Assembly: GCA_947044405.1 (NCBI GenBank)
Contig: CAMRHE010000462.1
Coordinates: 1,275,001 to 1,339,000, forward strand
Origin: Leptodactylus fallax
Lineage: Eukaryota > Chordata > Amphibia > Anura > Leptodactylidae
Reading direction: 5' to 3'
DNA: 64,000 nucleotides
This document shows, piece after piece, positions 26,633 through 38,773 of the stretch. The notes beneath the pieces were generated by a model that was not told the origin of the DNA, ran no database searches, and saw nothing but the letters and a program-made list of their open reading frames with translations. Position numbers and translations under genes: made by a program. Position 1 is the stretch's first letter; every line of letters begins with the position of its first letter.

Positions 26633-27569
26633 CACTGACGTGCAAAAGGGTAACAATGTTTTGAACTTTTGACGTTCAGGCTCCATATCTCACCATCTAC
26701 TACAGCTTCGAACTTGAGACTCTCATCATTTTATAGACAATCATCTTGGCTATCTTATAAATAAATTTGACTTGCAACTATTTAGCATATGATTAGTTAT
26801 GCAGATTCTTGTCATGTAACTACATTGTTACTGTTTGCTCCTAGAAATCTAAATTTAAATTTTTATTATTTTGTAAATCCACCTTTGGCTTTCAGCACTG
26901 CCTGAATACTTCTGCACATGCTCTCGATCAGATTCAAACATGTCTTGTCCAAGGTCTGATCCCAGGTCTCTTCCACACGTTCTCAATGTTGGTGCATACT
27001 GGTTGACTCACTTGGGTACGAATACAGCTTTTTCATCAACTCTACCCACAAGTGTTCAATTAGGTTGAGGTCTGTGGACTGTGGGGCCCATCCAGCATCT
27101 CTACTTCATTGTCATTGAAACATTTCTTTGCTAATCTTGACATATGCTTTGGGTCGTTGTCCAGCTAGAACGGACACTATGTTGTCCTCTTCATACCCAT
27201 AGTACTTAAGTGTACAAAGTAACTCGTCTTGTAGGATACTCACATATAGCTTAGCAGTGAGACCACCATCGATTCTGGACAAGTATCCAACACCTTTAGC
27301 TGTGAAACAACCCCATATCATGAGGCTTTCTTCACCAAACTTGACAGTTCCTTTAATTTCTCAATCTGTTAGCCCCCTTTTCCCTTGTTTCTTTCAGACC
27401 CATTTGCACCCAGTCTATTGACTTTCGTTTCATTGCTCCAAATCCCCAGTTTTTAAATTCTCTACTGTCCACTTTTCGTACTTTTTTGCAAACTCAGGCC
27501 GATGCTTCTTATGATATGGAGCCTGAAAGTCAAATTTTTAAAACATTATTACCCTTTTGCTTGTCATTG
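26633..27569 (-). mobile_element. Older, internally deleted Tc1-like element
   Basis: The left end CACTGACGTGCAAAAGGG and, about 0.9 kb later, its inverse (CCCTTTTGCTTGTCATTG) form imperfect inverted repeats that also share GGCTCCATATC. A TA precedes the left end. On the minus strand, 27112-27321 encodes a transposase piece: MIWGCFTAKGVGYL and then GLTAKLYVSILQDEL, the Gly-rich box and following region of Tc1 transposases. It is shorter than a full element (~1.6 kb) and has several stops. It is a different family from the copies at 35 and 53 kb. Confidence 0.8.
27112..27321 (-). pseudogene. Tc1-like transposase fragment
   Basis: A 69-codon frame contains the MIWGCFTAKG box followed by LYVSILQDELL and LKYYGYEEDN, typical of the middle of Tc1-type transposases just before the second catalytic Asp. 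The frame ends soon after EDNIV and switches to unrelated residues, indicating a frameshift or deletion. No start or catalytic triad remains in one frame. Confidence 0.75.
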
Positions 27570-28699
27570 TTTCTCAGTTTCACATAGAATTTCAATGTTT
27601 CAAGTAGAGTTTATTAGCCAACCCATTTATGACCCAACACTCCTAAACTAGCATATTGTGATTTATAGATAATTGTGAAATATGTTGTGTGTTTAGCCCC
27701 TTAATGGAATATGGGCTGTAATAAGAAAACAAATGGGCAGCACACGTACTCGCTCTGTAAACAGAGAGATACTATCCACGCCAGCCCAGAGCTGCTACAT
27801 TCTACCAGACACTGACTTTTATCTGATTATTCCCCTCCACACACACAGAATGTTGCTGAAAGATGCGATCAATCTCTATAAACGCTCACAGTATATTTAC
27901 CGCTCTGGAGAATAATGTCATTTGGTCCCTCAGGATGACATTAGTTTGTGGCAATCAGCTTTTGGTGGATTCAATAATTATCATAGAAGAAAGACAAGGC
28001 CCTTATACCTGTTTCTGTGTGTGTACTAACATGTTATCCAATTTGGCTGTATGTCTTCTTTATTGAATGCTGCAGTACAATTCTTTGGGTTTACATGTAC
28101 TAAAAAGAACCTATTCATTACATTAGGTTTCTTGTTTTGAGCTGTTTATACCTTTTGCTTTGAAGGTAAACTTTATTCAGTATTTTCATGTCTGCTATAT
28201 AATTCCTTCAGTCATTCTTTCAACTTCTTGCAATTTTTTAAAACCAGTTTTTCAAGGAGTCCCATTTATGTGTGTTGGTATGCCAGTAGTTCAGTGCTTC
28301 TGGGTTTTAAATACAGGGAGACATAGGTTTCGAGTGGTGTATCCCCGGAATAAATTGTATCAGCAATTGAATAAAATGTTATTATTGCAAGTGTTCCACT
28401 TACTTGCCAGAGCTATCAATATGGTAAGCCAATAAGGCTTGCTGAAATCCTGACTGCTACTCTGCCATCATCTGGATACAGGTGCTATCTGTGATAGCTT
28501 ACAGACTATTTTTTTTAGCTTACAGATATTTTGTGAATTGAATACTCATGCCATTGTGATGCTATGCAGCCTTGCGGGGTATTAATAGAGGGAACCTGTC
28601 ACATTGAATATGTAGTACCATCTGTAGATAACATGTTCTAGAGCTGAGCAGATTTGTATACAGTTTGGTGGGGAAAGATATAACTTCTTTTTTCATTGA

Positions 28700-28945
28700 A
28701 ATTCCTGTTCACTCTAGACTTAGGAGTCCAGTAGGTGGTCCTAGTCAGACTGACAGCCTTCCTTGCATAAGCTTGCATAAAGAAATAGTTGGCCATCAGT
28801 TAATAGACCTTCCCACTGGACTGTTATGCCCAGCAAAACAAAAAGTCCATTCCAAAGAAAATTATGTGGTCTATATCACCACATGAGTTTGACATTTTGG
28901 CTCCATCCTAAGCATTTCTTTAGCTTGAGAAAGACTGGAGATGGA
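28700..28945. repeat. Dispersed repeat related to the 25866 and 32706 sequences
   Basis: TAGGAGTCCAGTAGGTGGTC and CCTTGCATAAGCTTGCATAA match the 32706 element. CATTTTGGCTCCATCCTAAG and TTCTTTAGCTTGAGAAAG match 25866-26040. No termini could be defined. Confidence 0.5.
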
Positions 28946-28975
28946 ACTGTATACTGTTCCTATTTGTTCTGCTAT

Positions 28976-29290
28976 TATCGTCATTTTCCTTTGTTTTCGT
29001 GCTTTTTGGGATATGTTTCTTGAAGGCTAAAATGCAAATTTTTTCATTCAGGTTATTAAAATATTTTTTCCGGTTTTTTTTGGTGATACATAGGGCTTTA
29101 TTTTTTCTATTTTTTAACATTGGGAAAAATGTAAAAGAAAAACGTAGGAACATGTCTGTTTTTCGCATTTCTCCAGTTTTTTATTCTTTTAACAGCACAA
29201 ATTGCTACTAAAATATTTTTTAAACTAGCTTTCCCTCTCTGTAATGCTCATAATAAACCAATGGGGGTCATTTTAAATTTTTTTTTTTTT
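28976..29290. repeat. T-rich dispersed repeat, copy 1
   Basis: TTCATTCAGGTTATTAAAAT, ATACATAGGGCTTTATTTT and CAGCACAAATTGCTAC recur in the same order at 50826-51290. Confidence 0.6.
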
Positions 29291-31502
29291 GCTGATTTCC
29301 CCTGTAACTGGAACTGATACATTAGCCTCAGTTACAGGAGGAATACAAGACTCTTACTTGGAGACCTGATCTGGATCGTCTATGACCCTGCCGTTCCTGA
29401 AACCTGGCGGATCACATGACAGCTGGATCCAGGAGTAAGCTGCATCATGGTGGCTCCCATAGCTGTACATGCATCTCTGAATTTTGTGGAGGCACCCAGA
29501 TGTATATAGTGAATAGGTGGTGGGCAAGGGATCCCTGTTCTTGTTGTTGATGGGGGGTCCTAGTGGACGGTCCCCCAGGAATTAGATTCTTTTCCGTTAT
29601 CCTGTGGGTTTCCATGGGAAACCCCTTTAATGAGGATAGAGATATTACATACAGGGGTGTCGCTATAGGGGGTACAGAGGTTTCAGTTGCACACATATTG
29701 CATGTGGGTTTCGAGCATTGTACTGTTTGTATTAGGGGTGGTTTCAGGATTTCTTGTTCATGTGCTTCCTGCATCCACATGGGTCCTTGGTCCAGTCACA
29801 TCACACATGAGGCTGATAGAATAGTATGATATACGACAAGAACATGTCTGTCACACACTGCAGGCATTGTTTACTGTCCATAAATAATGACAGCAAGTGC
29901 AAGACAAAAGCCTAGTAACATATAACGCATGTTAAGTTTTAAACAATCTTTTATGTCTTCACTCGGCAGGGAATTCCAGTCCAGTGTGTGTCTATGTGTG
30001 TGTATGTGTGCTGTCCATCACACCATCTGTTCAGTATTATGCTCTCAGTTGCCAGGCTACCTGCTCTATGCTGTCACACTTGACTGCTTAGTTGTACGTT
30101 AGCAGCATTATCCCAGACGTACTGTGGGGGCTGGAGGGGGTGGGGAGAACTGTAGTCACGATTAAGCCATCTGCAAGTATGGGGGAGGGAATGAAAAAGG
30201 TGGTGATTTTGAGACAGGGTGGGGGGCATAGAGAGCAGCAATCACCCAGAGAGGGGAATGACACTCAGGATTAGACTGATAACACCATCTGCTGGTGCAA
30301 AGTATGAAGCTCAGGCCTTGTCCCGTATTATTGACAGTAAGCCAGGCTGGGCTAATAAAGGAATTGTGTAACACAGTTCATATTAGGTCTTAAGACTTCT
30401 CTTCATTCGGTGTATTCTGTAATATCAAATTTTATTTTGCTAAAATTACTATCACAATAACATCTGTTTTATATGTTTTATGTATGCCTTAAAGAGGTTG
30501 CACCATTTCTATTATCTTCTTATATGTCATTTATAGATAAATTTACTTTTCTAGAAGTCTCTTGATGCCCTGAACAAAAGAGGGTAAGCTCAATTTACAG
30601 GTCTAGACCCTAAAACTCCATAAGACAGACTGATATCCAAAGCAATAAGATTTTGGCAACGAGTGCTCCTAGAAACACTCATAAAGCCCTGTCTAATAGA
30701 GCTGCCGATCAGCTGACCAACAGGCGAGCCTTCATTGGTCGGCTGATCGCATCTTCTAAGCAGGATAAAAGATGCAGATTATCGGCAGCACCTCGCCCAA
30801 TGTAGTCAGGGACAGTGGCGAATGGAGGAGGAAAGATCACAGCTTGTTCCTCCCCAATTCAGTTTGCATTGATGTGTGTAATTAGGCCAATGGAAATGAG
30901 TGCCAATAAATCTGTTTCTAGTTGGATCGGCACTTCAGGCGGCCAAGATCTGGCCTTAAGGGCCATATATGACCAATTATTGTTCAGTCAGGACAGTCTC
31001 AATATAAGACTCCATGTATATGACTGTAGTCATGTGTGGGTCTATTGAAAATGGACCAGATGGCACATAGATAGCTTCCATGTGCATTTTGTGTCTTCCT
31101 GTCAGTAGAATAGACAAGACTGACCTGCAAAAACTGACAGGTAAAGAACCTGCTCAATACTTTGCAGTGTAGTCCTACAGCCCCCATAAAGAACCGTAAA
31201 CAATATGGCCGTGTGCATGGGGCCATAGAAATGAATGGGTATGCTAAGGTTCAGTAATAACAGATAGCACACGGAGATTGTGTAGATGGGACCTAAATTG
31301 GCATGTAAATGTCCAACTGGTCTGACTGATATCTGTCAGAAAACAGATCTGTTGAGCAAAAAAAAAAAAAAAACATTCTACAAATTGTAGCATGTAAACA
31401 TCTGTAATCATCTGAAAGATTATCTGAACGACAACTCCATTATAGGGAATAGGAAGCTTTTGTTTTAGGATGATCATAACAAGTGAGAAACAATAATAAT
31501 AA
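29291..31502. other. Intron stretch, mostly unclassified
   Basis: GTGTATGTGTG tracts lie near 29995. There are G-rich stretches at 30125-30225 and a TTAAAGAGGTTGCACC solo MITE-like end near 30490. No gene is visible. Confidence 0.45.
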
Positions 31503-31831
31503 TAGGGCTGGGCAATTAATCGAAAAATTATTGAAATCGAAAGTCAGCCACATTAAGGGTAATTAACTTGCTCACATCAATTATTTTGCTTCCATGCCGT
31601 TCTGTATCCTGCTGTTGGTTAAAGGATATGTCACTAACTGTACACTATCCATTCAAGATTACCAGCACATGAATAACTGAACCCAAAATTCAGTGGCATG
31701 GTGTGGCATGTAAGTAGGGAGTGTGGCATGTTAAAAGAGAAGTGTCCTAAAATAATCGCTCATTAATCACAATCAAGGTAAAATGGTCGATTAATCTTAA
31801 TTTTAATTTAGCTCATAATTACTCAGCCCTA
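31503..31831. mobile_element. 329-bp hAT-type MITE
   Basis: The ends TAGGGCTGGGCAATTA and TAATTACTCAGCCCTA are inverse with one mismatch. The eight bases on each side, AATAATAA and AAGAATAA, match in seven positions, as expected for hAT. The AATTAATCGAAAAATTATTGA body is of a kind I recall as common in fish and frogs. Confidence 0.75.
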
Positions 31832-31844
31832 AAGAATAATGATT

Positions 31845-31985
31845 ATTATTATTATTCATTTTTATTTATACAGCTCCAACATATTGCTCAACACTTTACA
31901 AATCATAGGGCGTTATATTCAGTTAAAATGAGACATAACTGAGTAATAAATTACTGTATTCATCAATTCACACAGAGCCCTACTT
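31845..31985. repeat. Repeat sharing the SINE tail
   Basis: An (ATT)n run is followed by TTTATTTATACAGCTCCAAC and CAACACTTTACAAATCATAG, a diverged relative of the sequence at 54830. Confidence 0.55.
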
Positions 31986-32089
31986 GCAAAAGTTTACAAT
32001 ATTCAAAGTTGAAAGGGTGATACAAGATGTAAAAGTATGGCCATGGACCGCTGGAAGATGACAAATATACAGTGAGTAGTAAGAAATTT

Positions 32090-32107
32090 GTGTGTGTGTG
32101 TGTGTGT
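32090..32107. repeat. (TG)n microsatellite
   Basis: About nine TG units after AAGAAATT. Confidence 0.8.
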
Positions 32108-32671
32108 ATAAAGCCAGCTTTACGGGCTGTATACTCTTAGGTTTGCCTATGAATCCCATTGACCTAACTGGAGCAAATGCCATTTTAACTCTAAAACAGA
32201 TCTAGAGTGTGTAATCTAGTGTGCTTTTCCCTACTCTGCTTAAATGAATGGAATGGCTTTCAAAACATGTAGATGCCACAATAACTGGAGGAGAAAACCT
32301 GAGCATGGCAAGCTATGTAGATTCCCTACAAAATTAAGCATGTAAAACTGTATTTTGACCATTAAGATGGCTATTACCCCAGCTATAGGTTATTTTTCTG
32401 GAGCACGGAGCAATTACTAATTTCCATATGGGTCTGGTTCTGCCAACTGTCCACATCTACATATGTTTCCCCAGCAGCAAACCACAGTACATGTCAGATA
32501 CCCTAAAGATATTAGTTTTTATTAGATAAATAGCTATTGATATAAGATGAATATTAGACAGAGAGATAGAAGTTAGAAGGATTATATGTCAGTCTGATCT
32601 GCAGGATGTATGTTACAAAGCTACAGGAAAATGTTAATATTTTAACACAAAACTACACTTACTTTAAGTAT

Positions 32672-32915
32672 AACCCCTGCACCCCCCTCAAGTTACACCC
32701 CTGTTTGTCATTTACTGATCTAAATATCTGCTTGTTTTGGGTTTATGAGTCCAGTGGGCAGTCGTACTCAGGGATGAATGGCCTTTCCTGCATGAGTATG
32801 CATAATGAGATAGCCGTCCGTCACAGCCCACTGCATTTATAAACCCATATTGAGGGGAGATTTAGGTCAGTAAATGACAGCCACAGGTGTAAATTGAGGA
32901 GGAGCAGAGGGTGCA
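32672..32915. repeat. Inverted repeat with ~100-bp arms
   Basis: An inner element (about 32706-32881) has ends TGTCATTTACTGATCTAAAT and the inverse ATTTAGGTCAGTAAATGACA. The pairing extends outward: CTCAAGTTACACCCCTG at the left mirrors CAGGTGTAAATTGAGG at the right, which also resemble hAT ends. Its centre (GAGTCCAGTGGGCAGTCGTA) belongs to a family also seen near 28700. Confidence 0.7.
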
Positions 32916-33422
32916 GTCGCACCCTGGCCCAGGAGTTTTAAGGGGTCCATAATTGTTGCTGCAGGGGTTGCAATCGAACAGCCAGCATTTCTGATTTCTT
33001 TTGATGGCTGCCAGTCTATGAATTGTAAATTTATTACCCCTGCCCTCTGGTACACTGGAGTGAGACAAATGAAGATTTATAATACATAGCCTTTCACTGT
33101 CAGATAAGAAAAAAAAATTACCTTTTAATGTCAAAAGGATCAGTTGGTCAGCAGAATACATTCAAGGAGGAATTCTGTTGAGGAGGCCACAAAAGGGGAC
33201 ACAATTACTGTGTGGGGAATATCAACAGGTGGTGAGATGCTTGTGTGCACAGACATGTTGTGAACAAGTCTTCATGGAGGTCAGGGCCAAGAAGGAAAGG
33301 GAAATATAATTGCTGCTACAGTGTACAGATGGGAACAGATAACAGTCGTGAGTAGAAGTTGCACTGGGGGCCCAAGAGGATCTGTTGCACCAGGGGCCAT
33401 TGAGCCTTTAGTTACTCCCCTG
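32884..33422. repeat. Possible hAT-like element
   Basis: The left side CAGGTGTAAATTGAGGAGGA leads into GGTGCAGTCGCACCCTGGCC. The right side GTTGCACCAGGGGCC...TTAGTTACTCCCCTG is the inverse type. The 8-bp flanks do not match, so this may be two separate ends. Confidence 0.4.
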
Positions 33423-33498
33423 GATAACAACTTGCTGCAGATTGAACTGAATTTCTGGTGTGGCAGTTCCCATGAAAGAAACACTGTACATAGATTTT

Positions 33499-33516
33499 AG
33501 ATAGATAGATAGATGT
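33499..33516. repeat. (ATAG)n microsatellite
   Basis: Four to five ATAG units, followed ~60 bp later by a T tract (33571-33596). Confidence 0.7.
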
Positions 33517-34129
33517 GTTTCCACCCTTTTTCTTGGTTTATAAAATAATGTATGTTTTTTTTTAGCCTTACTTTTTTTTTTTTTTTTTTTTTTTTGGTGC
33601 TGTATTTTTGACATATATTACCTTTGTTTTTTTAGGCATACAAAAAGACTGATTAAATGGAATTGTTCAGTTTTTCTATTGAATGATACCATACTGTTGT
33701 AGCACAGAGCAGATGCCGATGACTGTTTGTAAAAGCTGAAGTCATTCAGTTCATATTGACTTAATGTAGCATAAATCCCATCTAAAAGGCTGCACTGCCA
33801 TAGTGTGAGTGCTAGATAGCAGAAGGAGTGACGCACATTTGTATTCCTAGCAGCCTTTCATATATCCATCACTAGCACCAAGGATCACTTGGCTATATCA
33901 GCGCCTGGAAGACACATGCAGCCCTCCAAGTCTGAATGTAGATTACCTTAGTTAGACACTATTAAGCCTCACTGGGAGGAGCACTTCATTACCGCTTCAG
34001 GAGGGGCATTTAGCATGTGGCTATGAGCACTGAATTGGATGGGAGGGGTGCCACATCACTTTTTTATTACATGTCCTAGGACTGATCATATTTTATACGT
34101 GTAAACTGGGAGACCAGCTAGAAGAGCTA

Positions 34130-34480
34130 GTTGCTGCTAGATTAAAAATCATAATATAGTGTAGATGTTGTGCCCTTGGGAAATTAAAGATAAGCAGTCT
34201 TTAAATGACAGGCTGTCTCCTCGGCTGATAAAAATGTATTAATACGGCCGAGACAAAGGTCTCTTTAATTCACCATTTCACATTACAATCCTTTGTTATA
34301 CTGGAACTAATTTCAAGTCGGTTGTCGAGCAAATTAACAGCAACTGAAGTTTTAATGCAAGAAAATCGCAGCTATTATACTACACATAATAGGCTTTCCT
34401 TGAATAATCCTGACTCGATCTGCCAAAGTTCAATGAAGATGTTTTAGAAGAAACCTCCTTGTTGTAAATACTATTGTATA
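34130..34480. promoter_or_regulatory. Candidate conserved non-coding element
   Basis: This is unique-looking intronic sequence with no repeat signature. It is rich in AT-core homeobox-like sites (TTTAATTCACC, AATTAACAGC) and SOX-like CCTTTGTT, and has CCTCGGC/GGCCGAG pairing around GATAAAAATGTATTAATAC. This is only a suggestion from composition; no alignment was possible. Confidence 0.25.
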
Positions 34481-35330
34481 ATATTATTTTTCTGAGAACA
34501 TTTGTCCAAACCACAAGAGAAAACTGCACTGAATATTGTACAACGTTCTGTCAGATTGCATAGACAATACTGAAATAAACATTCAGCCGCGTGCCATTAC
34601 AAGAGCGATGAAGACTGATGGTTGCTTTTGTTCAGTTTGTTTAAGATTATTTTCTCCAAATATCAGGGTGACTACCTATATTTCAGTACATGAAAGGGGG
34701 TGTATATGTTTGACTAGGCAGATTTATTATGGAGACATCTGAAAAGGATGACTGACAACCAAAGTGGAAGAAATAATGGCATGTAGGTGGTTGTCACCCA
34801 TCCTTTTCCAAAATAGCTAAAGCGTAATAGAATTATTACAACTCGACATTAAATGACCGGTGGAGAAAACATTTTGCTCATGATCATTACATTTTATTTT
34901 ATAGGAAAACCGTCTTTAAAATGGTTGTATTAGCCTAAAAGGAAGAGAGAGTTTTTTCTCAGACACAGTGCTTGGAAAACTTCTGTCTTTGAAGCAAATG
35001 TATAGTACATCTATACATGAAAAGTTTCATAATTTCTATTATGTGTTCTTCGTAATGGAGGATTCTCACAATGACAACTCGTGTCTCTATGCCTTATGAG
35101 TGCATATGGACTTGATAGAGAAGGTCCCTATCTGGAGACCCCTCTGTGGGCCAAATTTTAGAGCTAACCAACAGTGCCTCTTATCTTCCAGACTCAAGTC
35201 ACCCATGTTTTATGCAGTTTGCCATTCATTTGAATGCTCACATAGAATACTACATTGTGGCTGAGAAGCTGGACCCAGGGTTTCAGTCTTCATGAGACAA
35301 CCCCTCTAAATGTTGTTTATGGGATACATA

Positions 35331-36935
35331 CAGTGGGGAAAAAAAGTATTTAGTCAGCCACCAATTGTGCAAGTTCTCCCACTTAAAAAGATGAGGCCGG
35401 CCTGTAATTGACATCATAGGTAGACCTCAACTATGAGAGACAAAATGAGAAAACAAATCCAGAAAATCACATTGTCTAATTTTTTAAGAATTTATTTGCA
35501 AATTATGGTGGAAAATAAGTATTTGGTCAATAACAAGAGTTCATCTCAATACTTTGTTATATATCCTTTGTTGGCAATAACAGAGGTCAAACGTTTTCTG
35601 TAAGTCTTCACAAGGTTGGCACACACTGTTGCTGGTATGTTGGCCCATTCCTCCATACAGATCTCCTCTAGAGCAGTGATGTTTTGGGGCTGTTGCTGGG
35701 CAACACGGACTTTCAACTCCCTCCAAAGCTTTTCTATGGGGTTAAGATCAGGAGACTGGCTAGGCCACTCCAGGACCTTGAAATGCTTCTTACGAAGCCA
35801 CTCCTTTGTTGCCCTGGTGGTGTGCTTGGGATCATTGTCATGCTGAAAGACCCAGCCACGTTTGATCTTCAATGCCCTTGCTGATGTAAGGAGGTTTACA
35901 CTCAAAATCTCACGATACATGGCCCCATTCATTCTTTCACGTACACGGATCAGTCGTCCTGGTCACTTCGCAGAGAAACAGCCCCAAAGCATGATGTTGC
36001 CACCCCCATACTTCACAGTAGGTATGGTGTTCTTTGGATGCAACTCAGCATTCACTCTCCTCCAAACACGATGAGTTGTGTTTCTACCAAACAGTTCTAC
36101 TTTGGTTTCATCTGACCATATGACATTCTCCCAATACTCTTCTGGAACATCCAAATGCTCTCTAGCAAACTTTAGACAGACCCGGATATGTACTGGCTTA
36201 AGCAGGGGGACACGTCTGGCACTGCAGGATCTGAGTCCCTGGCGGTGTAGTGTGTTACTGACGGTAGCCTTTGTTACTTTAGTTGTAGCTTTCTGCAGGT
36301 CATTCACTAGGTCCCTCCGTGTGGTTCTGGGATTTTTGCTCACCGTTCTTGTGATCATTTTGACCCCATGGGGTGAGATCTTTCGTGGAGCCCCTGATTG
36401 AGGGAGATTATCAGTGGTCTTGTATGTCTTCCATTTTCTAATTATTGCTCCCACAATTGATTTCTTCACACCAAGCTGCTTGCCTATTGCAGATTCAGTC
36501 TTCCCAGCCTGGTGCAGGTCTACAATTTTGTTTCTGGTGTCCTTCCACAGCTCTTTGGTCTTCACCGTAGTGGAGTTTGGAGTGTGACTGTTTGAGGTTG
36601 TGGACAGGTGTCTTTTATACTGATAACAGTGTCAAACAGGTGCCATTACTACAGGTAATGAGTGGAGGACAGAGGAGCCTCTTAAAGAAGAAGTTATAGG
36701 TCTGTGAGAGCCAGAAATCTTGCTTGTTTGTAGGTGACCAAATACTTATTTTCCACCATAATTTGCAAATAAATTCTTAAAAAATCAGACAATGTGATTT
36801 TCTAGATATGTTTTCTCATTTTGTCTCTCATAGTTGAGGTCTACCTATGATGTCAATTACAGGCCTCTCTCATCTTTTTAAGTGGGAGAACTTGCACAAT
36901 TGGTGGCTGACTAAATACTTTTTTTTTCCCCACTG
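35331..36935 (-). mobile_element. Second copy of the same Tc1-like transposon, full length, inactive
   Basis: This 1605-bp copy is flanked by TA (35329-35330 and 36936-36937) and has ~200-bp inverted repeats at 35331-35529 and 36735-36935 with the same internal direct repeats. It aligns end to end with the element at 52732-54335 with few differences. It lies in the large upstream MAML3 intron in the same antisense orientation. Its transposase frame is damaged (see the pseudogene entry). Confidence 0.93.
35546..36568 (-). pseudogene. Tc1-like transposase pseudogene
   Basis: The reading frame corresponds codon for codon to the intact 340-codon transposase at 52947-53969. Two breaks are visible. 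The ATG start is ACG at 36566-36568, leaving GTG as the next codon. A TGA at 35963-35965 replaces the GGA (Gly) codon that follows CFSAK. Downstream of the stop the frame resumes without a shift and still encodes HDNDPKHT and [10 protein letters not shown], so the second Asp and the Glu remain. Copy-specific amino-acid changes are scattered throughout. The copy needs a trans-acting transposase to move. Confidence 0.9.
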
Positions 36936-37439
36936 TACATTAATATGGTGTACACACAAACTAATGGCACAAGTACATTGAAAAATATTCCTGCAACTTG
37001 TAATACATTTACTGATGTATTGTGTCAACGCTATGTCATATAACAATTTCTCTGAAAGTTTTGCTAGTCACAAATGATATGCCCTGACCTGTGCTAGAGG
37101 AACAAAGAAGCATCATGACCTATCTTCAGACCAATTCCGCCTTGACCCATTGAAATGAATGGGAGGAGGAAAATAGGTGACAATAAAAGCATGTGTTATC
37201 TCCAAGGATTACAGATTTAGTGGAATCTAATTCCTTCACTTTGACTGGCATAAAATATGCCAATCTTTGCAGATGTGAGCCATTGAAGGAAATTTACCAA
37301 GCTTCTTGTGCTAAAAGGTTGCTTTATTTTATAACTGTTTTGAGGTGGTTTAGTGTTTGCTTCTTATGAGTGATTCACAGTGTGTCACCAGATTTAGTTT
37401 TTGTCTGTAAGAAGGAGCATGGTCTAAATGGAATATCTA

Positions 37440-37815
37440 CAGGTTCATCTCAATAAATTAGAATATCTTTGAAATGTTTATTTCTTTTAGTAATTACATT
37501 AAAAAAGTGACGTCCTATATTTTGTAGATTCTCTACACACAGAGTGTTCTATTTCAAGTGTTTTATTTCTGTAAATATTGATTATGGATTATAGGTAATG
37601 AAAACCAAAATCTAAGAAAATTAGAGTATTGTAAAAAAGTTCAGTATTGTAAATTCAGTGTGTCACCTGCCAAGGTTTCCTAAGCCTTTAAATGGTCCCT
37701 CAGTCTGGTTCAGTAGGACACACAATCATGGAAGACGCTGACTATGAATTGTATTACTGAATTACTGAAATGAATGAACGTTTCAAAGATATTCTAATTT
37801 ATTGAGATGCACCTG
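37440..37815. mobile_element. 376-bp Tc1-type MITE
   Basis: The terminal inverted repeats are CAGGTTCATCTCAATAAATT and the inverse ending ATTGAGATGCACCTG, with TA on both sides (37438-37439 and 37816-37817). Near-identity extends through TAGAATATCTTTGAAA on both ends. There is no transposase frame, so it is non-autonomous. Confidence 0.85.
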
Positions 37816-38341
37816 TATGTAGTGCAATTTAAGGAAAAATGTATGTGCAGACTCAGTCAGTAGTGTACTTTGCTGCAAAATTTGGGGCAAGACCCAAATC
37901 CTAGGGCACTTCACCTGTTATCTGTGGGATTCAAAATATGGTTAACAATGTCTCCGTCTGGGCATAGGGAGTTATCGGACTGGGAGAGACAAAAGACACA
38001 GACAGCCGTGTACAATGGAGTCTCTTAGACTGTGACCCTCGAGGACCCATTATTTATATTGAAACCCTGGGGGCTCTTGCCTTACAGACTGTAGCTACAA
38101 TGACTAATAAAAATATATTTTTATTTTTACATGTTAGTCATATATCAAATAAAGCACATGATCTTTATTCTGGCAAAAGCTACTACCGGATATGTCACTA
38201 AATTTCTGAAATTAACTCAGATGCAAGCATTACAAAATCATTTGTTTCAAAATTCATAAGCCGTATTAAAGGCTAAAGTGAAGATACAAAATAGAGAAAG
38301 TTCAGTAAATTTATGTTCACATCTATTTATCTCACATGTTT

Positions 38342-38596
38342 AAGGCTAGGTTCACATCTGCCACAGATTCCGTCTAAAATCGGCAGAAAGAAAAGTCCTG
38401 CACATAGAGCACTTTTCTTTCTGCTGGTTTCAGTAAAAAACCAGTGGAAACCCGACAGACACTCGATGGACCCCATTATAGTATATAGGGTCCATGGGTA
38501 ACCGCTTGTTTAGCGGACAGGCTCTCCGTCTTTCGGGTAACCATACGGACCGGAGTAATGAAGAGACGAACGCTAGTGTGAACCTGTGAACCTAGA
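38342..38596. repeat. GGCTAGGTTCACA-family repeat, copy 1
   Basis: It starts AAGGCTAGGTTCACATCTGC and ends GTGAACCTAGAG after GCTAGTGTGAACC, inverse termini. Internal blocks ACCCCATTATAGTATATAGG and AAAAGTCCTGCACA recur in the copy at 42886. Confidence 0.7.
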
Positions 38597-38773
38597 GTAA
38601 TATAGACTTTACAAACATAAGATAGATGTCTACATAGGAGATTAAATTGTGTAGAATAGATTGAGCACAATTTTTGGCGCATGCTAAAAAAGATGAACAC
38701 ATTAAAACTAGTATCCACTGAAATCCACAAGTCATAAGACCTTCTTTTCACAGAAATCAGTATATTACATTGA

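Noticed and set aside
26135..26686. 183-codon minus-strand open frame
   Set aside because: No recognisable domain. It overlaps the left end of a Tc1 remnant at its 5' side and is likely a chance ORF.
35546..35932. Separate small transposase-like gene
   Set aside because: It is in the same frame as the upstream part and separated only by a TGA, so it is part of one pseudogene.
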